The notes beneath the pieces are model-generated. The model ran no database searches. It saw nothing but the letters and a program-made list of their open reading frames with translations, and had not been told where the DNA came from. The translations under genes were made by a program, and so were the position numbers. Positions 37,313 to 47,372 of a DNA stretch of 56,425 nt are shown here, one piece after another; within the stretch, counting starts at the first letter, position 1, and each line of letters starts with the position of its first letter. This DNA is from Gammaproteobacteria bacterium (GTDB lineage Bacteria; Pseudomonadota; Gammaproteobacteria; Enterobacterales; Alteromonadaceae), in assembly GCA_018826295.1 (NCBI GenBank), contig JAHJZX010000061.1, forward strand, positions 1 through 56,425, in the 5' to 3' direction.

Positions 37313-37960
37313 TCAGCTCAGTGTGATGCGATAGGCCCGTTCCAGCAAATACCCGGTGGCAAAACGTCGCCGGGCAAAGCCTTTGCCGGTTTGATCAAGC
37401 TCTGCTACTAACTCAATGTTATCACCGGCAAATAACCGGGCAACTTCGGCATAGTCAACACTAAATGGCGGCCCGGCTTTTTCATGCAGCGGATACTCTA
37501 CACTTAATAGCAAAATCTGTGTGCCAGCGGGCAACAAGGCTTTTAATTTGGCCACATAACGCTGGCGCATTTGCATTGGAAGCGCGATAAGAGCCGCTCG
37601 GTCATACACCAGTTTACAACCTTGCACCTGTTCCGGCCTAAGCTGAAAAAAGTCGCCTTGCCAGATCTGAATAGGATCACTGTAGTAATGCACAAAGCCA
37701 GGTTGCTGAAAACGCTGATAGTCTAACTGCTGCTCGCTAAAAAAATCATCGCAGGCAATTGCAGATAATTCTGCCCCTATTACCGTTAAATATTGCGCCA
37801 GATACAGCATATCAGGAGACTTACCACACAGCGGCACCAGTACCTGCAGCTGCCCTTGCAATAGTGGCAGCAGGCACTGACATAACAAAGGGTGTGGTTG
37901 TTCCAGCTGGAAGCCCAGTTCATTATGTTGCCAGCGGGCGTGCCAGAACGCTGCGTCCAT
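37313..37960 (-). CDS. tpm: Thiopurine S-methyltransferase
   Basis: 215 residues from the ATG at 37960, where the family opening M-D-A-A-F-W-H-A-R-W-Q begins. This ATG overlaps the sohB stop as TGATG, so translation is probably coupled. A longer frame to 37999 would overlap sohB by 40 bases and is rejected. The SAM-binding part shows V-L-V-P-L-C-G-K-S-P-D-M and I-G-A-E-L-S. Bacterial TPMT methylates thiopurines and also selenium and tellurium compounds, to which it gives tolerance in Pseudomonas. Confidence 0.93.
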   Translation of the reverse strand: MDAAFWHARWQHNELGFQLEQPHPLLCQCLLPLLQGQLQVLVPLCGKSPDMLYLAQYLTVIGAELSAIACDDFFSEQQLDYQRFQQPGFVHYYSDPIQIWQGDFFQLRPEQVQGCKLVYDRAALIALPMQMRQRYVAKLKALLPAGTQILLLSVEYPLHEKAGPPFSVDYAEVARLFAGDNIELVAELDQTGKGFARRRFATGYLLERAYRITLS

Positions 37961-38955
37961 CAGCGCAACCAGTGTTGTTGCGACAACTTTTGCCACCACT
38001 GGCTAAATATGCTGGCCGAGCCAAGACCCACTTTTTCAGCTATGCCTTTGCGTAATTCATATTTAACCTGCACCACACGACGTTGCGGCAAACTTGCCAT
38101 AATATAGTCGTCACTGGTTTGAATATTGTCGATTAGTTGCAGTTCCACTGCCTGATAGCCAAACCAGTGCTCACCGCTGGCAACTTTATCTATATCCAAT
38201 TGTGGCCGGTGCTCGGTAACAAAACGTTTGAACAACTGATGTGTCTGCTCCAGTTCTTGTTGAAATTTTTGCCGCCCTTTATCGGTGTTTTCGCCGAACA
38301 AGGTCACAGTGCGCTTAAACTCACCGGCAGTGAACTGTTCAAAATCAACATTATGTTGTTTTAGCAAGCGGTTAAAGTTAGGTAATTGAGCAATAACACC
38401 AATAGAGCCAATGATAGCAAAAGGTGCAGCAATGATTTTATTGCCGATACACGCCATCATGTAACCACCACTGGCAGCCACTTTATCCACGGCCACTGTC
38501 AGAGCAATATTATGCTGACGCAGCCGGTCCAGTTGTGATGCTGCCAAGCCATAACCGTGCACCATGCCGCCGCCACTTTCCAGTCGCAATAACACTTCGT
38601 CGTCACTGCCGGCTACTGCTAAAATAGCACTGACTTCTTCACGCAAGGCATCGGCTTCGCGCGCATCCATACTGCCGTGAAACTCAACAACAAACAGCCG
38701 GGCTTTGTTTTCCAATGGTTTAGCTTTTTCAGTTTTTTGCCACTGCTTAAAGGCTTTTTTATCTAATAAATGTTGCTGCAGCTCTTTCGTCTGCTGCTGG
38801 TATTCCGCAGTTAAATCAGTGAATTCCAACTGACCTTTTTTCGGCTTAGCCCGGTTAACCGCAGCACCGGCAACTAAGCCAATAACCATTGCAACGGCAA
38901 GCACTATAGTAACGGCCTTAGCCAAAAACAGACCATATTGATATAAAAATTCCAA
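37960..38955 (-). CDS. sohB: Inner membrane serine protease, SohB (S49 family)
   Basis: About 331 residues from a TTG at 38955, preceded by GAGGAGA at ideal spacing; this gives the family N-terminus x-E-F-L-Y-Q-Y-G-L-F-L-A-K. An upstream ATG at 38985 adds ten unusual residues and has no ribosome binding site. Two N-terminal helices are followed by the S49 protease core: nucleophile in A-A-S-G-G-Y-M-M-A and lysine side in the A-P-F-A-I-I-G-S-I-G-V region. E. coli SohB can suppress loss of the DegP protease. Coupled to tpm downstream. Confidence 0.92.
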   Translation of the reverse strand: MEFLYQYGLFLAKAVTIVLAVAMVIGLVAGAAVNRAKPKKGQLEFTDLTAEYQQQTKELQQHLLDKKAFKQWQKTEKAKPLENKARLFVVEFHGSMDAREADALREEVSAILAVAGSDDEVLLRLESGGGMVHGYGLAASQLDRLRQHNIALTVAVDKVAASGGYMMACIGNKIIAAPFAIIGSIGVIAQLPNFNRLLKQHNVDFEQFTAGEFKRTVTLFGENTDKGRQKFQQELEQTHQLFKRFVTEHRPQLDIDKVASGEHWFGYQAVELQLIDNIQTSDDYIMASLPQRRVVQVKYELRKGIAEKVGLGSASIFSQWWQKLSQQHWLR

Positions 38956-39004
38956 GGCTTTCTCCTCTGCCGCTGTCTCATGCATTGTAGCGATAATTCA
39001 AAAA

Positions 39005-39029
39005 AGAAAAAGCCCGCTTAGCGGGCTTT
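39005..39029 (-). terminator. Terminator after the lipase gene
   Basis: AAAGCCCGC, TTA, GCGGGCTTT; on the minus strand it ends in TTTTTCTTTTT. It lies between the lipase stop and the sohB start. Confidence 0.85.
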
Positions 39030-39053
39030 AAGTAACAGCGATAAACACCGGTG

Positions 39054-41399
39054 TTACTGCAATACAGTGGGATCAGTCACTGCTACAGCGGCGCCTTGAG
39101 TCACAAACACGCTAACTGCCTGCATCTGCATTTCAGTAGTGGCGGCACCACTTGCAGCCGGGCTCAGAATAGAACTGTGATCACCCTCTGTAAAGCGGGC
39201 CACGGCGTTTCCGGCCAGTGCTTGTGGGCCAGCTACAGCGCTAACAGCTGAAGCGTTAAGCAAACGCAGCAAAGGCTCGGTACCGGCCAGTGGCATTTTA
39301 CCGGCAGCCAAAGCAAGTTGCGGATTGGCATAACCATTTGGAATAACCTGATCCGGCAGATTATCTGCGTTACCTACCACTTCAATAACGTAGGTAGGCG
39401 TTTCACTTACCACCAGGCTCTGAGCATAATTGTTTGGATCACCGGCGTCGGTTACCGTTTGCGCAGCAAAAGCAAACTGCGAAAATGCAGAGCTTAGCGC
39501 TGTCAGCGCAGCAGTATTACCGGTTTGCGCCAGATACTCCGTGAAAGGCGTAAAACACGCAGCAAAAGGTGCAGCTACCGGGCCACCACAACCCTGGCTT
39601 TGCGTAGCAAACGTAACGTAACTTTCAGCCGTGCTGCCACCGGCACCTAATAGTATGCTGGCTTTTACCAGGGGGCCAAAAGACGGCGAATCGAACAGGA
39701 AGTTGGCCACAGCGCCACCCGGCATTGCCAATACTGTACTGCCTACTTTATAGGCTGCATCTAAAGCGGCATTACCTGATGGCGAGTTTGCAACACCAAC
39801 CATAGAAGTTGCTGCAATGGCACCTAACGAGTGTCCAAGTACCTGAACGTTCGATAAATCCAGTGACACACCTTGAACAAAATTCAGGCCAAACCGCAGC
39901 GCTAACATATCGGCAATACTCTGCCGCAAGTTGTCGCGGGTAACCAACAGGTTTTGCAGGTTCATATAAGCGGTAGCGGTACCCGACTTATTACAACTTG
40001 CGCCCGATGCATTGATAGGCCCAAAACCACGTGAACCATGCAGCGGATGATCGATAGCGACAGTAGCAAAACCACGTGCCGATAACGCACCGGTCAGTGC
40101 CAGCATATTTTCTTTACAGGAAGTGATACCGTGCTGCAGGATCACTACCGGCCAGCCACCAGCCGGCATTGCGACCATGTTAGCGTCCGGCACTGTCATC
40201 TGCACAGCAACCTGCTGATAGCTATCAATTTTAGGGATCGTATTGAACTTGGTTAAATGGCGGGCGGCGTCGACACCTAAATCACGTAATGCGCCACTAC
40301 TTGCCTGCATACAGAAACCATCGTTCGCTGACACCGGGGTGTCTGGTTTCATGCTGCCAGGTAAAGCAGCAATAATTGCTCCGCTGTCACAGCGAGCTGT
40401 CCAACGGCCAGCCAAAGGTGCGGTTGGGTTTTCTGCTGTGGCTGCGCCAAGATAATATGGCAAGGTAACCGAGCCCTGATACAAACGCGCCAGGCCAAAC
40501 AGCGGATGACTAAAATTGTCACCCAGCTGAGATACCGTCATGCCGGTATCCTGCACCACAAAATTTGCCGGACCATAGCCGGTTGGTGTTGGCGATGCCA
40601 TCAGGCTTTTCAGAGTAGACAGCACAGCACCAACCGATTGCGTTGTCATCGCCGCGGTATAAACAATTGAATCTCTGTCCACACCGTCTGCGGACACAGC
40701 ATCTTCAAAACTATTAATTAGTTTTTGCAGTGCAATTTGCGAAGGTAAGCTCAGTGGCAACGAGTCATCATCTTGTTTTACCAGCTCATAAGTTGTCGAC
40801 GGTGCCAGCGCATTACCATTGTCATCTTCGATCAGTGAGGTCAGCACTGTCATATAAGTCGTAGCCGCTTTTAAAGGCCGCAGCGGCACGACTACAATAT
40901 TGTTACCGCTAACAGAAGCAATAAAATCCTGGCCAAAAGTCAGCTCAGACACCACTTTACAGGCAAAACCACGGTTAGCGGTTGCACATTCCGTATCAGT
41001 TGACAGTGGGTCCTGCATTACCATTTCAAACAGACGCACGGCGCCGGGTTGCTGTACTGAGCTGGCGACTAACGCTGCGCCAGGGGCTAAATCTACCGCC
41101 AATGTGAAAGGATTTTGCGTCGACCAACCATCCAACGCACCAAGGGCAACCTGAGGATTAGTGTAGTCAGGCGCACTGCCGGCATCAGTAGTTAACGTGC
41201 CGTCGGTCGTGCCCTGAAATAATAAATCGTTTGGCACTGACAAGCGCGGAACCGTGGCACCCGGATCGAATACCACGCGCGAATAAGGCTTTAACGTGTT
41301 GTTACCTGTCTCTTGCTTAATATCATCTAACGATTCGCCACCACAGCCGGCCAAACCTAACGCCAGTGCAACAGCCACACTTAGTGCAAGCTTGTTCAT
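39054..41399 (-). CDS. VolA/Pla-1/cef-like lipoprotein lipase
   Basis: 781 residues from the ATG at 41399 (GGGGAG upstream); a longer frame to 41438 is unlikely. The signal peptide ends in G-L-A-G-C, a good lipobox. The N-terminal region (about 30-300; P-N-D-L-L-F, V-D-L-A-P-G-A-A) is the bacterial virulence-factor lipase N-terminal domain. The alpha/beta-hydrolase half has V-I-L-Q-H-G-I-T (oxyanion region) and the nucleophile elbow G-H-S-L-G-A. Vibrio VolA is a surface lipoprotein that cleaves lysophosphatidylcholine to obtain fatty acids, and this is the probable role. Monocistronic, with a terminator. Confidence 0.87.
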   Translation of the reverse strand: MNKLALSVAVALALGLAGCGGESLDDIKQETGNNTLKPYSRVVFDPGATVPRLSVPNDLLFQGTTDGTLTTDAGSAPDYTNPQVALGALDGWSTQNPFTLAVDLAPGAALVASSVQQPGAVRLFEMVMQDPLSTDTECATANRGFACKVVSELTFGQDFIASVSGNNIVVVPLRPLKAATTYMTVLTSLIEDDNGNALAPSTTYELVKQDDDSLPLSLPSQIALQKLINSFEDAVSADGVDRDSIVYTAAMTTQSVGAVLSTLKSLMASPTPTGYGPANFVVQDTGMTVSQLGDNFSHPLFGLARLYQGSVTLPYYLGAATAENPTAPLAGRWTARCDSGAIIAALPGSMKPDTPVSANDGFCMQASSGALRDLGVDAARHLTKFNTIPKIDSYQQVAVQMTVPDANMVAMPAGGWPVVILQHGITSCKENMLALTGALSARGFATVAIDHPLHGSRGFGPINASGASCNKSGTATAYMNLQNLLVTRDNLRQSIADMLALRFGLNFVQGVSLDLSNVQVLGHSLGAIAATSMVGVANSPSGNAALDAAYKVGSTVLAMPGGAVANFLFDSPSFGPLVKASILLGAGGSTAESYVTFATQSQGCGGPVAAPFAACFTPFTEYLAQTGNTAALTALSSAFSQFAFAAQTVTDAGDPNNYAQSLVVSETPTYVIEVVGNADNLPDQVIPNGYANPQLALAAGKMPLAGTEPLLRLLNASAVSAVAGPQALAGNAVARFTEGDHSSILSPAASGAATTEMQMQAVSVFVTQGAAVAVTDPTVLQ

Positions 41400-41624
41400 A
41401 GTTTCTCCCCTATCCTGACTCTTATTTTTTATATGCAAAGCAATTGCTTAGCTTGCTTTTTAGAAATCTGTTGTTCATATAGCCTGCAACAGCTACGACC
41501 AGTTAAAGTTAACTCAAACCAAAAGAAAGCGCTAGCTGAAATATGCAGAATCCACGAAGAAAGATGCAAAGTTAGCTATTTGCGCGTATGCTGGCGCCGT
41601 TTTTGCGCCGACAGCTGAGGATCT

Positions 41625-42368
41625 ATGCATAATTTTCAACCAGCACAAGATGAACTAAAAGACAAAGTGATACTGGTCACCGGCGCCGGTGACGGTATCG
41701 GCAAAGAAGCCGCGCTCAGTTACGCCCGTTATGGTGCGACCGTAATTTTGCTCGGTAAAACAGTTAGCAAACTTTCTGCTGTGTATGATCAAATCATTGC
41801 CGAGGGTGGCGCCGAACCCGCCATAGTGCCCTTAGATTTAAAAGGTGCAACCGCAAAACATTATAAGGATATGGCGGCAACTATTCAGGCGGAATTTGGC
41901 CGTCTTGATGGCGTGTTACATAATGCCGGCATTTTGGGCGTGCTAAGCCCATTTGAGCATATCGATTTGCCTACCTGGCAAGACATTATGCAGGTTAATG
42001 TCACCGGCGCCATGTTAATGACTCAGGCGTTGATCCCAGTGCTTAAACAGGCACAGCATGCTTCAGTCGTATTTACCTCCTCCGGTGTTGGCCGCACCGG
42101 CCGTGCTTACTGGGGCCCTTATGCAGTATCTAAATTTGCTACTGAAGGTTTAATGCAGGTAATGGCAGATGAGTATGCTAACAGCACGCTCAGAGTTAAC
42201 TGTATTAACCCCGGTGCTACCCGCACCAACATGCGCGCCAGAGCTTATCCGGGGGAAGACGTCAACCAGTTAAAAACGCCAGCCGAGCTAATGTGGCTGT
42301 ATCTGTATTTAATGAGCGATAGCAGCCTGACGGTCAATGGCCAGTCAATTGATGCGCAGCGCAAATAA
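41625..42368 (+). CDS. yciK: YciK-type short-chain dehydrogenase
   Basis: 247 residues. The Rossmann motif T-G-A-G-D-G-I-G is at 19-26, N-A-G at about 95-97, and the catalytic pair Y-A-V-S-K follows the F-T-S-S-G-V-G serine segment. The opening Y/F-x-P-x-x-D-x-L-K-D-K-V-I-L-V-T-G and the ending N-G-Q-S-I-D-A-Q are those of YciK, an SDR of unknown substrate in enterics. E. coli yciK is next to sohB; here the lipase gene is between them. Divergent from the lipase gene. Confidence 0.88.
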   Translation: MHNFQPAQDELKDKVILVTGAGDGIGKEAALSYARYGATVILLGKTVSKLSAVYDQIIAEGGAEPAIVPLDLKGATAKHYKDMAATIQAEFGRLDGVLHNAGILGVLSPFEHIDLPTWQDIMQVNVTGAMLMTQALIPVLKQAQHASVVFTSSGVGRTGRAYWGPYAVSKFATEGLMQVMADEYANSTLRVNCINPGATRTNMRARAYPGEDVNQLKTPAELMWLYLYLMSDSSLTVNGQSIDAQRK

Positions 42369-42391
42369 GTTTGCCAGTTGCAGTAATAAAC

Positions 42392-42417
42392 AAAAACCCG
42401 GCCATGCCGGGTTTTTT
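42392..42417. terminator. Bidirectional terminator between yciK and the H-NS-like gene
   Basis: AAAAACCCGGC, CAT, GCCGGGTTTTTT between convergent genes. Confidence 0.88.
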
Positions 42418-42435
42418 ATCGCTAAATACTGGCTA

Positions 42436-42966
42436 TTATTTCTTCGTCAGGATTTCTTCAGCATTGGCAGCGGCCCATTCATTCCAGGCTGCAACTTTTG
42501 CATTAAAGTTTTCAACCGCCTGTGCCGTAGCTTCAGTAATCAGGCCATCAATTTGTTTAGCGTATTTCTTATCTACTTTAGAAACAGGCACCACTTCAAT
42601 ACCACGCTCTTGTAAACCTTTTTTCATCGTATGGGTGCGTAATAATTGCAGCTTGCCATCTTCAACATAAAAGTACTGGCTTTCTTTGTTGATGGTTTTA
42701 AACTTTGGCTTAGTTGGACGCTTGTCAGCTTTAGGCTGATGCTCAGCACCTTCAAGTACCACTACATCATTGTTTAGCTTATAGCCCAGCTGTTCCAGCG
42801 TGAATCCCTGCGACTTTGCTAATTGCTCCAGTTGAGCAATTAATTCAACTTCTTTTTGCCGCTCGGCTAATACAGCATTTAATACATTAATGACATCAGT
42901 CAGCTTAACCAGGGAAAGCTCTTTAGCTGCTTTTTTAAGTTCGCGTTTATCTAATAAAATGGACAT
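42436..42966 (-). CDS. H-NS-like protein with atypical C-terminal half
   Basis: 176 residues. Residues 8-58 (L-K-K-A-A-K-E-L-S-L-V-K-L-T-D-V, then L-A-E-R-Q-K-E, then G-F-T-L-E-Q-L) follow the helix pattern of the H-NS oligomerisation domain, including the spacing to the G-x-x-x-x-x-L end of the dimer helix. The C-terminal half has a basic linker (K-A-D-K-R-P-T-K-P-K-F-K) but not the usual H-NS DNA-binding W-T-G-x-G-x-x-P motif; instead it ends in a helical acidic tail. It may be a nucleoid-associated regulator or a related anti-silencer. A TTTTCTCC-type ribosome binding site (GGAGAAAA on the minus strand) precedes the ATG. Confidence 0.55.
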   Translation of the reverse strand: MSILLDKRELKKAAKELSLVKLTDVINVLNAVLAERQKEVELIAQLEQLAKSQGFTLEQLGYKLNNDVVVLEGAEHQPKADKRPTKPKFKTINKESQYFYVEDGKLQLLRTHTMKKGLQERGIEVVPVSKVDKKYAKQIDGLITEATAQAVENFNAKVAAWNEWAAANAEEILTKK

Positions 42967-43061
42967 TATTTTCTCCGTTGATATTGCATTGCACTAGCAT
43001 AAGCAATTCAACGAATAAAATAAAGTTAACTATGGAACTGTTTTATATTAAACATTTTCAT

Positions 43062-44501
43062 TCATTCAGCTTCTGTTAAGATTGAAACTAATTCCGCCGT
43101 TTTTTGTTCCATTAACGCACTATTCTGTTGCGATTCTACATTTAACCGCAACACATTTTCTGTATTCGAACTGCGCAAATTAAAGCGCCAACCATCAAAA
43201 TCCATACTCAGGCCATCGGTATAATCTGTTTGATTGGCCAGCGGCATATAATGCTGTTGCACTTTCTGTACCGCTTGTTGCGGCTGGTCAATATGAAAAT
43301 TCAATTCGCCAGATGATGGATACGCCGCAATCATATCTTCTACCAGCTGTGATAGCGATTTGGCTGAAATTGACACAAGTTCAGCTACCAGAAGCCAAGG
43401 CACCATGCCACTGTCGCAATAGGCAAAATCACGAAAATAATGATGTGCACTCATCTCGCCGCCGTAAATTGCATCCTCAGCGCGCATACGCTCTTTAATA
43501 AAAGCATGACCGGTTTTACTGATGACGCTTATACCGCCATGCTGGTTAACTATGTGCCGGGTATTCCAATACAAACGTGGATCATGAATAATTTTCTGGC
43601 CCGGGCTTTTTTGCAAAAATGCTGCCGCCAATAAGCCGACAATATAATAGCCTTCGATAAATTGGCCTTTTTCATCAAACAAAAAACAGCGATCAAAATC
43701 ACCATCCCAGGCAATACCAAAATCAGCCTGATGTTCAATTACCGCCATTGAAGTCACTGCACGGTTTTCTGGTAATAATGGGTTAGGAATACCATTCGGA
43801 AAAAGGGCATCTGGCTGATGATGTACTTTAACAAACTCAACCGGCACGCCCCCCCGGGCAAATATGGCCTCAATGGCGTCAATAACATGGCCGGCAGCGC
43901 CATTGCCGGCGTTAACGACCAACTTCAATGGTTTGAGCTGTGCAGGGCTTATAAAACTCAGCATGCAGCTTACATATGCAGCTAATATTGACTGTCTCTG
44001 CCAGCTTGCCTGAGCCCAGTTAAATGCCGCTGAGCTGTCAACTAACTGGCAAAACTGACTAAATTCGGCAGCCGGAAAAGGTTCTGCCAGTAAGGCTATG
44101 GCCTGTTGCTTAATATCATTCAGGCCGCTGTCACCACTTATGGGTCTGGCATTATGTCTTACCAGCTTCATACCATTGTAATCAATAGGGTTGTGGCTGG
44201 CGGTTACTTCTATTGCGCCATCAATTGGCAGATACTGGGCAGCAAAGTACACTTCTTCAGTGCCTGTCATACCTAAATCAATTACAGCGACACCTTCGCT
44301 AAGCAACCCCAAAGCCAAAGCCCGCTTTAACGGCTCGGATGTGGCGCGTACATCTGCCCCCAAAGCCACAGTGCCGGCTTGTACCACTTTGGCGTAAGCC
44401 CGGCCAATACACCAGGCCAGATGTTCAGTTAATTCCTCACCCAGCTTGCCACGAATATCATAGGCTTTAAAACAGCGCAGGGCGTTATCAGTTGCGGCCA
44501 T
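43062..44501 (-). CDS. manB: Phosphomannomutase
   Basis: 479 residues from the ATG at 44501 (GAGGAT upstream), overlapping the end of manC by 14 bases. A frame to 44537 is rejected. Family signatures: F-K-A-Y-D-I-R-G near the start, catalytic-serine T-A-S-H-N-P, metal-binding D-G-D-F-D-R, sugar-binding G-G-E-M-S-A-H, and R-S-S-N-T-E-N at the phosphate site. It interconverts mannose-6-phosphate and mannose-1-phosphate and, with ManC, supplies GDP-mannose for surface polysaccharide. Glucose activity (AlgC-like) is possible. Confidence 0.93.
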   Translation of the reverse strand: MAATDNALRCFKAYDIRGKLGEELTEHLAWCIGRAYAKVVQAGTVALGADVRATSEPLKRALALGLLSEGVAVIDLGMTGTEEVYFAAQYLPIDGAIEVTASHNPIDYNGMKLVRHNARPISGDSGLNDIKQQAIALLAEPFPAAEFSQFCQLVDSSAAFNWAQASWQRQSILAAYVSCMLSFISPAQLKPLKLVVNAGNGAAGHVIDAIEAIFARGGVPVEFVKVHHQPDALFPNGIPNPLLPENRAVTSMAVIEHQADFGIAWDGDFDRCFLFDEKGQFIEGYYIVGLLAAAFLQKSPGQKIIHDPRLYWNTRHIVNQHGGISVISKTGHAFIKERMRAEDAIYGGEMSAHHYFRDFAYCDSGMVPWLLVAELVSISAKSLSQLVEDMIAAYPSSGELNFHIDQPQQAVQKVQQHYMPLANQTDYTDGLSMDFDGWRFNLRSSNTENVLRLNVESQQNSALMEQKTAELVSILTEAE

Positions 44502-45906
44502 ATTTATCCTCAAATCTGACAATGTCATCTTCTCCAAGATAGCTGCCTGACTGCACTTCTATCAATTCTAATGGTATCTTGCCGGGGTTTTCTAACGAAT
44601 GTATGGTGCCTACCGGAATAAAGGTTGATTCGTTTTCGGTAACTAAAAATTCGTTGTCGCCGTTGCGCACCAATGCAGAGCCACTCACCACCACCCAATG
44701 TTCTGCCCGGTGATGATGCATTTGCACCGACAACTTAGCGCCAGGCTTCACGGTAATGTGTTTCACCTGATAGCGGTTGCCATTATCAACAGAATCATAC
44801 TTACCCCAGGGACGGAACACTTCACGGTGTAGATCCACTTCGCTACGGCCATAACTCTGCAGTTTGGTCACGATATTTTTCACAGCTTGAATATGGCTCT
44901 TACTGGCGACAAGCACGGCATCTTTGGTTTCTACCACGACCACATCATCCAGTCCTATTACCGCCACCAGCCGCTCTTCAGCATTGATATAACTGTTGCG
45001 ACACTGCTCCAGCAGTACATCACCACGACAAGCATTGCCCTGCTCATCTTTTGCCATCACGTCCCACAGCGCATCCCAACTGCCAACATCGCTCCAACCG
45101 GCATCCAGCGCCACCATCACAGCATTCGCTGACTTTTCCATTACTGCGTAATCTATTGAGTCGGACGGGCTGGCCGCAAAAGCGGTTTTATCTAAACGGA
45201 TAAAGTCCAAATCGCGGCTTGCTTTTAATATTGCCTGCTCAGCGCAAGTGACAATCTGTGGCGCAAATTGTTTAAGTTCTGCCAGCAAACTGCTGGCCCG
45301 GAACAGAAACATACCGCTGTTCCAGTAATATTGACCTGAGTTGACAAAGCCGGTAGCCGTTGCCAGATCGGGCTTTTCACAAAATTCGGCTACAGTAAAA
45401 ACCTCTGCAGTTAAACTTGCATCCGTCTGCTCGGCCTTACGAATATAACCATAGCCGGTATGCGCACAGGTCGGTAATATGCCAAACGTCACCAATTTGC
45501 CTTGTTGTGCCGCCGGTGTAGCCAATTCAATGGCCTGGTGAAACGCCGGTATATCGCGGATGGCATGGTCTGCAGCCAACACCAACAGCAAAGCATCCGG
45601 GTTGTCGGCCACGGCTTTAACCGCGGCAATAGCAATGGCAGGTGCGGTATTGCGCCCAACGGGCTCCAGAATAATATCGGCCTGCTCAGTTGCCAGTTCG
45701 CGTAACTGCTCTGCCACCATAAAGCGGTGATCTTCGTTGCAAATCACCATTGGCGATTCTAACGCTGGCAAACCTTTTAAGCGCAACAGCGTGTTTTGCA
45801 GCATGCTTTTATCATTTAGCAGCGGTAAAAATTGTTTAGGTTTTTTCGCCCGCGATAAAGGCCACAAACGGGTTCCGGAACCACCGGACAAAATAACGGG
45901 TATCAT
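44488..45906 (-). CDS. manC: Mannose-1-phosphate guanylyltransferase
   Basis: 472 residues from the ATG at 45906 (AAGGAG upstream). The N-terminal nucleotidyltransferase shows [13 protein letters not shown] and K-Q-F-L-P-L. The C-terminal cupin part has [15 protein letters not shown], as in bifunctional ManC/isomerase proteins, so mannose-6-phosphate isomerase activity is possible. Makes GDP-mannose from mannose-1-phosphate and GTP. First gene of manC-manB, divergent from the carbonic anhydrase gene. Confidence 0.95.
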   Translation of the reverse strand: MIPVILSGGSGTRLWPLSRAKKPKQFLPLLNDKSMLQNTLLRLKGLPALESPMVICNEDHRFMVAEQLRELATEQADIILEPVGRNTAPAIAIAAVKAVADNPDALLLVLAADHAIRDIPAFHQAIELATPAAQQGKLVTFGILPTCAHTGYGYIRKAEQTDASLTAEVFTVAEFCEKPDLATATGFVNSGQYYWNSGMFLFRASSLLAELKQFAPQIVTCAEQAILKASRDLDFIRLDKTAFAASPSDSIDYAVMEKSANAVMVALDAGWSDVGSWDALWDVMAKDEQGNACRGDVLLEQCRNSYINAEERLVAVIGLDDVVVVETKDAVLVASKSHIQAVKNIVTKLQSYGRSEVDLHREVFRPWGKYDSVDNGNRYQVKHITVKPGAKLSVQMHHHRAEHWVVVSGSALVRNGDNEFLVTENESTFIPVGTIHSLENPGKIPLELIEVQSGSYLGEDDIVRFEDKYGRN

Positions 45907-46103
45907 ACTGACTCCTTTCAATAAATTTCCATTTAACCGCAATATAGCGCACAGTATAGCCACAGACAGCAGCCGTCGTCAGCAGCAGTATTAGCTTTAT
46001 CTGTAATCGCCTGTTGGCTTTTGCTGATATATTTAGCTGGTCGGTGCTCTAAAAGCGACGAAAATCGGCTATCGTGTCGCCATTTTCTATGCAGGGTAGA
46101 TTT

Positions 46104-46760
46104 ATGCCAGATTTTAAACAACTGTTCTTAAACAATAAAAACTGGGCAGACCGGATTGAAAAAGAGCAACCCGGTTTCTTTAAACAATTGTCTGAGCAAC
46201 AGGCGCCGGAATATTTGTGGATTGGCTGCTCCGACAGCCGGGTGCCGGCCAATGAAATAGTCGGCCTGTTACCGGGCGAGCTTTTTGTGCATCGCAATGT
46301 CGCGAATTTAGTCGTGCATTCTGACATGAACTGCTTGTCGGTACTGCAGTATGCAATTGATATTTTAAAAGTTAAGCATATTTTAGTCGTTGGCCATTAT
46401 GGTTGTGGCGGCGTCAAAGCGGCGATGACCAAGCAACGAGTTGGCTTTGTAGATAACTGGCTGCGCAATGTTAAAGACGTTTACGCTATACATCGGGATG
46501 AAGTGGATAGTATTGCCGATGAGAATGAACGGTTAAACCGGCTGATTGAGCTAAACGTGATGGAGCAGGTGCGCAACCTGTGCCACACCAGCTTTGTGCA
46601 GGAAGCCTGGGAGCGCGGCCAGCCATTAACTATTCATGGCTGGGTTTATAGTTTACGCAATGGCCGGGTAAAAGATTTACGTGTCAGCCACTCCTGCGCC
46701 GATAAAATTGACGATATTTACACGCTGGATCTGACCGATGCCAGCGTGAGCGAAAAATAG
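46104..46760 (+). CDS. can: Beta-class carbonic anhydrase
   Basis: 218 residues from the ATG at 46104, which aligns with the Can N-terminus (L-F-L-N-N-K-N-W-A-D). Zinc ligands are C-S-D-S-R (Cys and Asp) and H-Y-G-C-G-G (His and Cys), the pattern of E. coli Can. It converts CO2 to bicarbonate, needed by carboxylases at normal CO2. Monocistronic; it ends at the stop codon directly adjoining the next gene on the other strand. Confidence 0.94.
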   Translation: MPDFKQLFLNNKNWADRIEKEQPGFFKQLSEQQAPEYLWIGCSDSRVPANEIVGLLPGELFVHRNVANLVVHSDMNCLSVLQYAIDILKVKHILVVGHYGCGGVKAAMTKQRVGFVDNWLRNVKDVYAIHRDEVDSIADENERLNRLIELNVMEQVRNLCHTSFVQEAWERGQPLTIHGWVYSLRNGRVKDLRVSHSCADKIDDIYTLDLTDASVSEK

Positions 46761-47306
46761 TTATTTAAACCTGATTTGCTGCTGTGCTACCGGTTTATAG
46801 GTAGCACTGTGGCCGTCAACCCAGTTACCATTTTGCAGATAACTTGATTTGGTGTGTAAGCTGCCATCGGGCATAATGCGGCTAAATGACTTTACCTGGG
46901 TAATACCATTCTGGTTATTTTCGACCATTTCCAGTGCCACTATCTCACCACGTTGACTATCAAAACTCATAGTGCCATGGGTGTAAAAACCTGCTGTAGT
47001 AAAGTAGTAATATGCCAGGCTTTGTTTGCTCTCGTCCCAGAAAATAAACGACTCTCCACCATATTGACCGTCATTAACTGAATGTACCGTTTTTATCGCC
47101 TGGCCATTTAACGCCCGGCTCCATAATGCTCGATCGATGACTTTCTCTGCCGCTCCCGGCTGACTGAGCTCACCTTGCCAGTGCTGCTCCAGGTAGGGCC
47201 GCAGCGGCTCCAGCTTCGGATGCAGCTCGCCTTGCCCTGCAGCAGCCAGCGCCGCACTGCACAGTAGCATTAACGCTGGTAAACAATATCGCACAACACA
47301 CCGCAT
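46761..47306 (-). CDS. Secreted hypothetical protein
   Basis: 181 residues. The signal peptide (about 1-23, ending in A-L-A-A-A-G) is followed by a beta-rich domain: L-E-P-L-R-P-Y-L-E-Q-H-W-Q-G-E, S-R-A-L-N-G-Q-A-I-K-T-V-H-S, F-I-F-W-D-E-S-K-Q-S-L-A-Y-Y-Y-F-T-T-A-G-F. This resembles DUF1579-type or lipocalin-like domains that describe a sample's W-x-G-E core, but the match is by eye only. The stop codon abuts that of can (convergent, no gap). Function unknown. Confidence 0.75.
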   Translation of the reverse strand: MRCVVRYCLPALMLLCSAALAAAGQGELHPKLEPLRPYLEQHWQGELSQPGAAEKVIDRALWSRALNGQAIKTVHSVNDGQYGGESFIFWDESKQSLAYYYFTTAGFYTHGTMSFDSQRGEIVALEMVENNQNGITQVKSFSRIMPDGSLHTKSSYLQNGNWVDGHSATYKPVAQQQIRFK

Positions 47307-47372
47307 AACCTGACTCCTTTCACTATTAATTGACCAAGTATCAGAGAAAACACCTGCATTGTAAAACCGCTA

